From: Lentzea tibetensis
GTDB lineage: Bacteria; Actinomycetota; Actinomycetes; Mycobacteriales; Pseudonocardiaceae
Direction: 5' to 3'
DNA: 64,000 bases
Assembly (NCBI RefSeq): GCF_007845675.1
Contig: NZ_VOBR01000010.1
Span: forward strand, 179,530 to 243,529
The position numbers and the translations under genes were made by a program. Within the stretch, counting starts at the first letter, position 1, and each line of letters opens with the position of its first letter. Below the pieces are notes generated by a model. The model had not been told where the DNA came from. It ran no database searches and worked only from the letters and a program-made list of their open reading frames with translations. This document shows positions 8,515 through 16,133 of this stretch, one piece after another.

Positions 8515-9545
8515 GAAACCCTGCTTTCCACTCGTTGAACGGGAACGAACGCACCGCCGTTGGCCAGGCTCTCCGAGGCCGCCTCCAGCACGGCGAGCAC
8601 GCGCAGTCCGGCGCGGCCGTCGGTGAGCGGCGGGCGGCCCTCGGTGATCGACGCGGCGAACTCGGCCATGACACCGCGCAGCGCCTCGCGCTCGGGCAAT
8701 GCAGGCGCGACCATGTCGCCGCTGCGGTAGGAGATGATCTTCTGCTCGCGACCGAGGTCGACGCCGCGGTCGTAGACCGACAGGCGCTGCGACGGGTTCA
8801 GGTCGTCCCACACGACCGTCCGCGCCGAGCCGCCGATCACCATCGTGCGGATCTTGGTGGGCGACAGCCAGTTCACGTGCACGTGCGAGATGGCGTCGTT
8901 GGACAGCCGCACGGTCAGGTGCGCGACGCACGCCTGCCCGGCGCCGATCGGGTCGGAGCCGTGCGCGGCGACCTCCACCGGCACCACGTGGTCCGGCAGG
9001 ATCGCCTCGAAGATCGACAGGTCGTGCGGGGCCAGGTCCCACAGCACGTCGACGTCCGGCTGCACCAAGCCGAGGTTGATGCGCACCGAGTCGATGAACT
9101 GGACCTCGCCGATCTCGCCGCCGCGCACCAGCGACCGCAGGTGCTGCACGGCGGGCGTGTAGCAGAACGTGTGGTCGAGCATCAGCGTCAGGCCGCGGCT
9201 GTCCGCGGCGTCGACGAGCTTGCGGCCGTCGGTGAAGTTCGCCGCGAGCGGCTTCTCCACCAGCACGTGCTTGCCCGCCTCCAGCGCGGCCATCGCGACC
9301 GTCAGGTGCGTCGCCGCCGGGGTGGCGATGGCGACGGCCTGCACCTCGGGGTCGGCGAGCACGTCGTCGAGCGACGGCGTGGCGCGGACGGTCGAGTACT
9401 CACCGAGCACGCGCTCGGCGCGGTCCACGTCGAGGTCGCACAGGTACTTGAGGTGCAGTCCCGGCGTCGCCTGGGCGTTGCGGACCAGGTTGGGGCCCCA
9501 GTAACCGGCGCCGACAACCGCGATTCCCACCACTTGGTTCTCCAT
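8511..9545 (-). CDS. Gfo/Idh/MocA-family oxidoreductase (WbpB-like)
   Basis: The 344-residue protein has the dinucleotide-binding motif IAVVGAGYWGPNLVRN at the N terminus and the conserved EKPLA segment (HVLVEKPLAANFTDG) near residue 100, typical of Gfo/Idh/MocA dehydrogenases. In amino-sugar pathways the WbpB/WlbA member oxidises C3 of UDP-GlcNAcA so that a WbpE aminotransferase can act. The pairing here with WbpE- and WbpD-like genes supports that role. The start ATG at 9545 shares one base with the stop of the sugar transferase (TGATG). Confidence 0.9.
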   Translation of the reverse strand: MENQVVGIAVVGAGYWGPNLVRNAQATPGLHLKYLCDLDVDRAERVLGEYSTVRATPSLDDVLADPEVQAVAIATPAATHLTVAMAALEAGKHVLVEKPLAANFTDGRKLVDAADSRGLTLMLDHTFCYTPAVQHLRSLVRGGEIGEVQFIDSVRINLGLVQPDVDVLWDLAPHDLSIFEAILPDHVVPVEVAAHGSDPIGAGQACVAHLTVRLSNDAISHVHVNWLSPTKIRTMVIGGSARTVVWDDLNPSQRLSVYDRGVDLGREQKIISYRSGDMVAPALPEREALRGVMAEFAASITEGRPPLTDGRAGLRVLAVLEAASESLANGGAFVPVQRVESRVS

Positions 9546-11035
9546 CAGTAGGCCCCCTGACCGCCGAACACGGCGCGGAAGGTCTTCCACAAGATCACTG
9601 CGTCGAGCGCGAGCGACCAGTCCTCGACGTAGCGCAGGTCGAGCCGGACGGCTTCCTCCCACGGGAGGTCGCTGCGGCCGCTGACCTGCCACAGGCCGGT
9701 GAGGCCCGGCTTGACGAGCAGCCTGCGCCGGACATCCGGTCCGTACTTCGCGCTCTCCTCGGGCAGCGGTGGCCGCGGGCCGACGAGCGACATGGAGCCG
9801 CCGAGCACGTTGAACAGCTGGGGCAGCTCGTCGACCGAGTAGCGCCGCAGGAACGCGCCGACCTTGGTGATGCGCGGGTCCCTGCGCATCTTGAACAGCA
9901 GGCCGGCGCCCTCGTTCAGGTTCGCGAGCTGGGAGCGCAGCCGGTCGGCGTTGGTGACCATGGTGCGGAACTTGATGATCGTGAACGGCGCGCCGTCCTT
10001 GCCGACCCTGCGCTGGCGGTAGAACACCGGCCCGCGGCTGTCGATCATGACGAACGCGGCGACGCCGAGCATGAACGGTGCGAGCACGATCAGCAGGAAC
10101 GCGGCGCCGACCCGGTCGACCGCGCCCTTGATGACGCGGCGGAAGCCGGTGAACGCGGGTTCGCTGACGCGCAGCAGCGGCATGCCGAGCACGGCGCTGA
10201 CGTGCAGGCGGGGTCCAGCGACCTCCATGAGGCCCGGAGAGACGACCATCTCGGTCCCGGTGCCCTCGAGGTGCCAGGCGAGCTCCTGCAGGCGCCTGGG
10301 CGTCCAGTAGGCGTCCGGGGTGATCGCGACGACGCGGTATCCACCGCGCCTGACCTGTTCGGCCAGTCCGCGCAGCCTGCCGACGACCGGTACTCCGTCT
10401 ACTTCGGGTCCCGCGGTACCTCGACCGTCGATGGTGCACACCGCGTCCACCCGCCACCCGAGGTGCGGGGCGCGGCGCGTGCGTTTGATCAGGTCTTGGA
10501 CGGTGTCGAGGTTGCCTGCGGCGAGTACGGAGAGGAGGCAGCGGCCCTCGTTGCGGGCGCGGTGCAGCGGGCGGCGGAGCAGGTAGCGCGACGGAAAGGC
10601 GACCAGAGCGATCACGGGAACGACGACGAACACCCAGAGACGGGCGCCGGGGATGCCGACTGCCAGCGCGCCCAGACCGAGCGCGACGACGGCTGCGAAC
10701 AATCCCCGCCCGAGTCTTCGAAACTCCTCCGCGCCCTGACCGAGGACGACGGGATTCCACACGCGGCCCATGGCGAGCGCACCGAGTACAACGGCGATGG
10801 TGACGAGATCGAGAACGGCGATCGAGAACGGAGCGAACGACGCGTGCCGGTGGTTCATCAACGCACCGACAGCGAGTACGACACAGAGAGTGGACAGAAC
10901 GTCACTGGCGATAACGGCATGGCGGTAGCGCACTTCCCATCGCGCTACCGGCGGATGGGTCTGTCTGTCTTCTGACAAGTCGAGCGTGGTGTGCATCACG
11001 CTCGTAGCGCGGACGGAACGCGCCTGCTCACTCAT
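9545..11035 (-). CDS. Polyprenyl-phosphate sugar-phosphate transferase (WcaJ/RfbP type)
   Basis: This 496-residue membrane enzyme has about four N-terminal transmembrane segments (roughly residues 40-150), a central nucleotide-binding-like domain, a fifth hydrophobic segment near residue 310 and a C-terminal bacterial sugar transferase domain. Key motifs are RRDPRITKVGAFLRRYSVDE, LPQLFNVLGGSMSLVGPRP and KPGLTGLWQVSGRSDL. It should move a sugar-1-phosphate from the UDP-sugar made by the downstream genes to undecaprenyl phosphate on the inner membrane face. It is the first gene of the operon. GGGGAG lies 8 nt before the ATG. No glycosyltransferase, flippase or polymerase gene follows in the window. 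Confidence 0.93.
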   Translation of the reverse strand: MSEQARSVRATSVMHTTLDLSEDRQTHPPVARWEVRYRHAVIASDVLSTLCVVLAVGALMNHRHASFAPFSIAVLDLVTIAVVLGALAMGRVWNPVVLGQGAEEFRRLGRGLFAAVVALGLGALAVGIPGARLWVFVVVPVIALVAFPSRYLLRRPLHRARNEGRCLLSVLAAGNLDTVQDLIKRTRRAPHLGWRVDAVCTIDGRGTAGPEVDGVPVVGRLRGLAEQVRRGGYRVVAITPDAYWTPRRLQELAWHLEGTGTEMVVSPGLMEVAGPRLHVSAVLGMPLLRVSEPAFTGFRRVIKGAVDRVGAAFLLIVLAPFMLGVAAFVMIDSRGPVFYRQRRVGKDGAPFTIIKFRTMVTNADRLRSQLANLNEGAGLLFKMRRDPRITKVGAFLRRYSVDELPQLFNVLGGSMSLVGPRPPLPEESAKYGPDVRRRLLVKPGLTGLWQVSGRSDLPWEEAVRLDLRYVEDWSLALDAVILWKTFRAVFGGQGAY

Positions 11036-11459
11036 CGTGTGATCTCCCCGGTTCCAGCGGCAGATTCAGGACGTGTTGCTACGCAGGTCGCCCCCGAGGG
11101 ACCTTTTTCGGTACGACTTTGACCGGTGATCGCGCGCTCCGGCCGAGGCTTGCATCCAGGGATTCGCCGAACTCCCCGCAGGCGTTACACGGCCCGTTAG
11201 GCGGTAAGGAAAAAAGTCCTGCCGACGTGGACCACTGGGAGGGAAACCCGTGCGGGCAAGACGATTTGGGTTCGTCCAATTGGGACGGTAATCACGATGC
11301 CACTAGCATCGAAAAAACGAACGACTCCGTTACACAGCGCATCCGTTTGTCTCAGCGCGGTCCACCATAATGGACCAAACAGAGGCTTATGGCCCTAGCG
11401 AACAATCAGCTAATACGCATCCGCGTACCGCCGTTCGGACTAATGTCCACACGCGACTT
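11036..11459 (-). promoter_or_regulatory. Long leader/promoter region of the amino-sugar operon
   Basis: This 424-bp stretch lies between the S4 gene end and the first sugar-operon gene and holds no convincing gene. Its distal half (about 11280-11440) is less GC-rich, with runs such as CGTTTTTTCG on the minus strand. The proximal half has several possible stems on the minus strand, for example GGGGA/TCCC around a GTTCGGCGAA loop near 11160-11180, followed by a purine-rich segment. It looks like a promoter plus structured 5' leader. I could not match it to a known riboswitch class. Confidence 0.45.
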
Positions 11460-11675
11460 TCAGCCGCGGATCGACACCGAGACCTCCTGGTCGCCGACCA
11501 CGATGACGTCGCCGACGCGCAGCTGAGCGCCCCTGCGGTTCTCGACGCGGCCGTTCACGTGGACCTCGCCGTCCTCGATGAGCTCCTTGGCGTGCACGCC
11601 GTCCTCGACGAGGCCGGCGAGCTTCAGGAACTGCCCGAGCCTGATCGGCTCCTCCGAGATCTCCACGGCGCGCAT
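11460..11675 (-). CDS. Small S4-domain RNA-binding protein
   Basis: This 71-residue protein is almost entirely an S4 domain: IRLGQFLKLAGLVEDGVHAK, then ELIEDGEVHVNGRVENRRG and LRVGDVIVVGDQEV. Single-domain S4 proteins of this YaaA/YbcJ type bind structured RNA. I chose ATG 11675, since the S4 motif follows within 13 residues. An ATG at 11693 would add six residues, and AGAGG lies just before it. It is divergent from the DUF2306 gene and ends at the far side of the sugar-operon leader. Confidence 0.8.
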   Translation of the reverse strand: MRAVEISEEPIRLGQFLKLAGLVEDGVHAKELIEDGEVHVNGRVENRRGAQLRVGDVIVVGDQEVSVSIRG

Positions 11676-11805
11676 GCGTCCATCTTCCAGCATCGGCCTC
11701 TTGACAGCGGGCGTGGGTGCCGTTCGCGGGTAGGGCTGACCCCACCGCCGGTTCGGGGGACGACACCAGCGATCAGCGGAGATCAGGCTGGCAACGTCCT
11801 CACCC

Positions 11806-12462
11806 ATGACAACCACCGCCGTCAAGCCCTCTGCGGGCACGCGCACACCGCGAAGAACATCGAGGGGCTACTTCGTCTGGCTGACCGTCGCGGGGCTGCT
11901 GTGCGCCGCCATGACGGCCTACGTCGCCGTCAGGTACCTACCGCCGGACCTCGACAGCACCGAGGGGATCGCGCGGGGCCTGGTGCACCACGTCCTGCTC
12001 GTGGCGCACATCCTCACCGCCACGATCGCGGTGGCGATCGGCCTGGCGCAGTTCTGGCCGTGGCTGCGCAACAACCACCCGCGGGTGCACCGACTGGTCG
12101 GCAGGCTGTACCTGTTCGCGGGTGTGCTGCCCTCGGCCGTGTTCGGCGTCGTGGTGGCGAACCTCTCGCTCAACGGGCTCGCGGCGTCCGCGCCGTTGTC
12201 GCTGCTGAGCGTGCTGTGGTTCGTCACGGCCGTGCAGGGCTTCCGGGCCGCCCGTGCGCGCGACTACCGCGCACACCGGGTCTGGATGATCCGCAACTTC
12301 GCGCTGACCGCCGCCGCCATCACCGGACGGCTCTGGGGGCTCACGCTGGCGGTCACGATCGGGGGTGAACTCGTCTTCGCCACGGCGAACTGGCTGTCGT
12401 TCGTCGTCAACCTGCTCGTGGCGGAGTGGTGGATCCAGCGACGCGGCCTGAAAGCGGCCTGA
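11806..12462 (+). CDS. DUF2306 membrane protein
   Basis: This 218-residue integral membrane protein has about six hydrophobic segments and the DUF2306 pattern: HILTATIAVAIGLAQFWPWL, then HRLVGRLYLFAG and a C-terminal RAHRVWMIRNFALTAAAITG. The conserved His residues in HPRVHRLVGR and YRAHRVWMIRN suggest a cofactor or metal site, but no function is established. It stands alone, divergent from the S4 gene, and faces the small gene at 12535 across a hairpin. Confidence 0.85.
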   Translation: MTTTAVKPSAGTRTPRRTSRGYFVWLTVAGLLCAAMTAYVAVRYLPPDLDSTEGIARGLVHHVLLVAHILTATIAVAIGLAQFWPWLRNNHPRVHRLVGRLYLFAGVLPSAVFGVVVANLSLNGLAASAPLSLLSVLWFVTAVQGFRAARARDYRAHRVWMIRNFALTAAAITGRLWGLTLAVTIGGELVFATANWLSFVVNLLVAEWWIQRRGLKAA

Positions 12463-12490
12463 GCTGGGAGAACTGGTTCGAACTGGGGGC

Positions 12491-12529
12491 GCGGCGGCGC
12501 CGGAGTGCTACGTCCGGCGCTACCGCCGC
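12491..12529. terminator. Hairpin between two convergent genes
   Basis: GCGCCGGA and TCCGGCGC form an 8-bp stem around a GTGCTACG loop, extended by GCGGCG/CGCCGC after a 3-nt bulge. It lies between the DUF2306 gene and the small minus-strand gene. There is no T tract, as is usual in actinomycetes. Confidence 0.5.
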
Positions 12530-12534
12530 CTTGG

Positions 12535-12744
12535 TCAGACTCGCTCGACCGTCTTGCCTTCCTCGGCCGTCAGACCGAGCATCTCCAGCAGGTCAGCGCA
12601 GTCCTGCGCGTCCCATGAGTGGCATGCGACGGTTCGGGCCGCCTTGCCGTTCTGGATGTCGGTGTGAACCTTCTCGAGAGCGCGTGCCTCGGCGAACCTG
12701 CCGGTTTCCGCTTCGGGGGAGAAAGCGGGTCGTGCCCAGGTCAT
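12535..12744 (-). CDS. Small conserved-looking hypothetical protein
   Basis: The 69-residue product (starting MTWARPAFSPEAETG and ending DLLEMLGLTAEEGKTVERV) has normal amino-acid composition with two cysteines around CHSWDAQDCADLLEMLGL, and AGGTAGG precedes the ATG. It has no recognised domain and no membrane segment. It could be a small regulator or a soluble binding protein. The call as a gene rests on composition, RBS and a terminator-like hairpin just past its stop. Confidence 0.6.
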   Translation of the reverse strand: MTWARPAFSPEAETGRFAEARALEKVHTDIQNGKAARTVACHSWDAQDCADLLEMLGLTAEEGKTVERV

Positions 12745-12969
12745 GTCCTACCTGCTTCCGCTCGGGGGATGCGGTCATCATTACAAGCGCAAACGGGAAA
12801 CACCAGCTTGAGTGCACTAGGTAGTCGCGCGTCTACGCGCAGTGCACCCCCTGTTTCGTGGTTCAGCGAACCCGTGACGGCCGTCCACAGTGGACTCCAT
12901 CGCCCGCTTCCGCCGACCGGCTGATAGCCTCACCCCCAGCCGCCGCAACGGCATTCGCTGGAGAGCGAC

Positions 12970-14523
12970 ATGAAACGTGCGGTTGTGCTGGCGGTGGCGA
13001 CACTCCTGATGACCACCGGAACCGCGGTCAGCGCGGAGAGCAAGTACATACATCTCGGTCCGGACGGCAAACTCGTCTACGTCCCCTATTCCAACGGGGA
13101 CCGAATCCCCGACTTCTCCCGCGCCGGATACGGCGGCGGAGGCGTCGCGCTGCCGGAGGCGCCTGTCAGGCAGACGGTCACCCCGGCGAGCGGCGACGAC
13201 GGCGCCCGCATCCAGCAGGCGATCAACGCGGTGAGCGCGCTGCAGCCGGACTCGTCCGGACTGCGCGGCGCGGTGCTGCTGAAAACGGGCGTGTACGAGG
13301 TGGCGGACGCCGTCACGATCAGGACGAGCGGTGTCGTCCTGCGCGGCGAGACCGGCACGGTGATCAAGGCGACCGGCACGAAGGTGCGCAGCCTGATCAA
13401 CCTCAGCGGCGTGGACAACCGCAAGGAGGTGGCGGGGACGCGCAAGGCCATCACGGCGAGCTACGTGCCCGTCGGCACGCACCGGATCAAGGTGTCCGAC
13501 GCGTCCGGGTTCAAGCCGGGTGACGACGTCGTGGTCGTGCGCACCCCGAACCAGCAGTGGGTGGACGCGACGGGCACGGACTCCTGCTCCACCAAGGGTA
13601 CGTCGTACGACACGTCCGATGTGGATGGTGTCACTTGCCTGTCCGGCACGGCGTGGACGCCTGCCGCGCGCACCATCCACTACGAGCGCCGCGTGACCGC
13701 CGTGTCCGGCAACGAGATCAGCGTCGACTCCCCTGTCGTCGAGGCGATCCAGTCCGAGTTCGGCGGCGGCGCGGTCTACCGGTACACCTTCGCGGGCCGC
13801 ATCCAGAACGTCGGCGTCGAGAAGATCGCGGCCGAGTCGGCGTTCTCGTCGGCCACCGACGAGAAGCACGCGGACAAGATGATCTCGCTGTCCGCCGTGG
13901 CGAACGCGTGGGTGCGCGACGTCAGCTCCCAGTACTTCAGCCAGGGCACGTTCTACGCGTCCGGCAAGTCGAAGCACGTGACGGTGCAGGACTCGAAGTC
14001 GCTGGACCACAAGTCGCGGATCACCGGCGGCCTGCGCTACCCGTTCCACCTGGGTGACGCCACTCACGTGCTGGTGATGCGCTCGCTCGCCAGCACCGGC
14101 AGGCACGACTTCGTGACCGGCTCGAACACCCCCGGCCCGAACGTGTTCCTCGACAGCCGCGGTGAGCAGTCGCACTCCGAGCTCGGGCCGCACCACCGGT
14201 GGGCGACCGGCGGCCTGTTCGACAACGTCGTGCACAGCAGCGTCAACGGCAACCAGATCCTCGGCGCCTACAACCGCGGCAACTACGGCAGCGGCCACGG
14301 CTGGTCAGGCGCCTACCAGCTCTTCTACAACTGCACGGGCGACAAGCACAAGCTGGCCAGCCCGCCGCACGCGCGGAACTGGTCCATCGGCACGAAGTCG
14401 AAGTCCCGCGAGGGCAACGGCGACTTCGACTCGCACAACACCCCGGTGACGCCGAGGAGCCTCTACCTGCAGCAGCTGCAGGACAGGTCGGGCCCCTCGG
14501 CGTTGCGCAACATCGGGTACTAG
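12970..14523 (+). CDS. Secreted right-handed beta-helix (pectate-lyase-like) protein
   Basis: This 517-residue protein has a signal peptide (MKRAVVLAVATLLMTTGTAVSA) with cleavage near residue 22. The N-terminal motif GDRIPDFSRAGYGGGGVALP is typical of one group of secreted parallel beta-helix proteins. Residues of about 75-460 carry the spaced I/V-rich turns of a pectin-lyase fold (for example LKTGVYEVADAVTIRTSGVV). It probably binds or cleaves an acidic polysaccharide outside the cell; I cannot identify catalytic residues. GGAGAG lies 6 nt before the ATG. Its stop overlaps the stop of the minus-strand SLATT gene in a shared CTAG. Confidence 0.82.
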   Translation: MKRAVVLAVATLLMTTGTAVSAESKYIHLGPDGKLVYVPYSNGDRIPDFSRAGYGGGGVALPEAPVRQTVTPASGDDGARIQQAINAVSALQPDSSGLRGAVLLKTGVYEVADAVTIRTSGVVLRGETGTVIKATGTKVRSLINLSGVDNRKEVAGTRKAITASYVPVGTHRIKVSDASGFKPGDDVVVVRTPNQQWVDATGTDSCSTKGTSYDTSDVDGVTCLSGTAWTPAARTIHYERRVTAVSGNEISVDSPVVEAIQSEFGGGAVYRYTFAGRIQNVGVEKIAAESAFSSATDEKHADKMISLSAVANAWVRDVSSQYFSQGTFYASGKSKHVTVQDSKSLDHKSRITGGLRYPFHLGDATHVLVMRSLASTGRHDFVTGSNTPGPNVFLDSRGEQSHSELGPHHRWATGGLFDNVVHSSVNGNQILGAYNRGNYGSGHGWSGAYQLFYNCTGDKHKLASPPHARNWSIGTKSKSREGNGDFDSHNTPVTPRSLYLQQLQDRSGPSALRNIGY

Positions 14524-16133
14524 CGCCCGTAGCGGAAGACGGTCTCGACCTCGGTGACGAACGTGACGAGCTGCTCGTCGTCCACGTCCTCCGGGGTCGG
14601 GCCGTCGGCCGCGAGCTTCTGCAACGAGGTGACCGTCGCCGAGTACTCGCGGGCGAGCCTGCGGAACCCGAACGTCGACTCGTAGGCGGCCACAGCCGTT
14701 GCCAGCGCGGCGAAAGCCGTGGCGAGGAACGCCCACAGTGGACGCCGCGGCCCGTCGGCCATGCCGATCGCCCCGAACGCGGCCGCGCTGATGAACAGCG
14801 TGGCCGTCATCGCGACCGTCCACGTGCGCGCCGCCGCGTACCGCGACCTGCCCCGCTCGAAGTGCTCGAGACGGTCGTGGAAGCGGTGCCTCAGGTAGGC
14901 CTGGACGAACTGGGCCTGCCGCTGCTTGGTGCCTCCCGCGGGCCTCGGTGCCTGCCTGCTGGGTGCCGGCGGGGCGGTGGTGTGCGGAGGTGCCACGTGG
15001 AAGCCGCCCGTGTGCGGGCCTGCGGCGTGCTGACCGGCCGCGTGCTGAGGCGTGTGCTGGCCGGGGGACTGACCGGCCGCGTGCTGCGGCGTGTACGGGG
15101 CGGTGGGCTGACCAGGTGCGGGGATGCCGCGCGGGGGCGTCCGGAGGTCGGTCGCCCTCGGGCCTGGTGCGTGGCCGCCGGTGGTGTGCGGGCCTGGGCC
15201 GCGGAGCTCCGCCCCGACGGGAGCGGATCCCGGGGTGCCGGCGGGAGCGCGGGTACCGGGGGCGCCAGGTCCGCGAGAGCCAGCGCCGGACGGACCCGCC
15301 CCAGTGGAGGCTGGCTCGGCAGGAGCAGCTCCGCGGGAGCCGGTCTCAGCAGCAACTCCGCGAGAGCTGGCCTCAGCAGCGCCAGATCCGCGGGAGCCGG
15401 CCTCGGAGGCGCCAGGACCACTGGTCCCAGCCTCAGAGGCACGTGAGCCGGCCTCGGCAGGAGCAGCTCCGCGGGAACCGGCCTCAGCAGCGCCAGGCCC
15501 ACGTGAGCCTGCCTCAGCGGCACCAGATCCACGAGAACCAGCGCCAGCAGGGCCAGATCCGCGGGAGCCGGTCTCAGCAGCGCCGGGCCCGCGGGACTCG
15601 GCTGCAGCCGAGCTGGTCGCCGAGGTGTCACCGGCTCGTCGAACACCGGACACCGGCCGGGTGATGACGGTCTTGGCCTCAGCCGCACTGGTCGCGGCCG
15701 CGGTGGCCCTGGTGGCCGGGGACTTGGTGTCAGCAGCCTTGGTCTGCGCGGGCTTGCTTTCGGCGGCCGCGGGCTTGGTGTCGGCAGCCTTGTTTGCGGA
15801 CTTGCTCTCGGCAGCCTTGGCCGCCGGCTTGGTGTCGGCAGCACTCGCGGCAGTCGTGGACTCGGCCTCGACGTCGTCGGCCTTGTCGGCGCCGTCGGCC
15901 TTGCTGTCCGAGACCTCGGCATCCGAGGTCTCGGTGCCGGAAGCCTCAGTCGCTTCGGTCTCCGCGGCCTTGGGGTCCGCGGCCTCCTTGCTCGCCGGCT
16001 TCGCGCCGAACGCCTTGGCCACAGCCCTCTTAGCAGCGGAGGCACGAGTCTTGGGCGCGCTCGTCTCCTCCGCACCAGCGGCGGCGTCCGCGTCCTGCGC
16101 GGCCTCCGCCGAGGTCCCCTTGCGCTCGCTCAC
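14520..16133 (-). CDS. SLATT/DUF4231-type membrane protein with long disordered repeat N terminus
   Basis: This 537-residue protein is bipartite. Residues 1-400 are low complexity, rich in Ala, Lys, Glu and then Ser-Arg-Gly. They include five consecutive 10-residue repeats at 181-230 (form RGxGAAEAGS) and a His/Gln/Pro-rich stretch near 340-390. The C-terminal 140 residues are a SLATT-like helical domain with two membrane segments (TVAMTATLFISAAAFGAIGM and LWAFLATAFAALATAVAAYE) and a cytoplasmic tail helix (REYSATVTSLQKLAADG). SLATT proteins are predicted to form membrane pores or sensors in nucleotide-signalled conflict systems. The GTG start at 16133 overlaps the upstream SLOG-SLATT stop as GTGA, so the two are one unit. 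Confidence 0.8.
   Translation of the reverse strand: MSERKGTSAEAAQDADAAAGAEETSAPKTRASAAKRAVAKAFGAKPASKEAADPKAAETEATEASGTETSDAEVSDSKADGADKADDVEAESTTAASAADTKPAAKAAESKSANKAADTKPAAAESKPAQTKAADTKSPATRATAAATSAAEAKTVITRPVSGVRRAGDTSATSSAAAESRGPGAAETGSRGSGPAGAGSRGSGAAEAGSRGPGAAEAGSRGAAPAEAGSRASEAGTSGPGASEAGSRGSGAAEASSRGVAAETGSRGAAPAEPASTGAGPSGAGSRGPGAPGTRAPAGTPGSAPVGAELRGPGPHTTGGHAPGPRATDLRTPPRGIPAPGQPTAPYTPQHAAGQSPGQHTPQHAAGQHAAGPHTGGFHVAPPHTTAPPAPSRQAPRPAGGTKQRQAQFVQAYLRHRFHDRLEHFERGRSRYAAARTWTVAMTATLFISAAAFGAIGMADGPRRPLWAFLATAFAALATAVAAYESTFGFRRLAREYSATVTSLQKLAADGPTPEDVDDEQLVTFVTEVETVFRYGR
15264..15593. repeat. 30-bp tandem repeats coding for 10-residue units
   Basis: Five units of exactly 30 bp (15444-15593) encode the repeating decapeptide RGxGxAxxGS in the SLATT gene. 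Less regular units of 27-30 bp continue to about 15264. The copies differ mainly by single substitutions and keep frame. Confidence 0.75.

Noticed and set aside
11079-11279. 66-codon minus ORF with a CNACGEFGES segment in the sugar-operon leader
   Set aside because: It starts at TTG without SD, has poor third-position GC bias, and overlaps the likely structured leader.
11036-11459. Naming the leader a c-di-AMP (ydaO) or c-di-GMP riboswitch
   Set aside because: Only short fragments resemble those consensus cores, and key conserved segments are missing, so I left it unassigned.
15264-15593. CRISPR-like array
   Set aside because: The 30-bp repeats are contiguous, in frame and without spacers. 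They are coding repeats.
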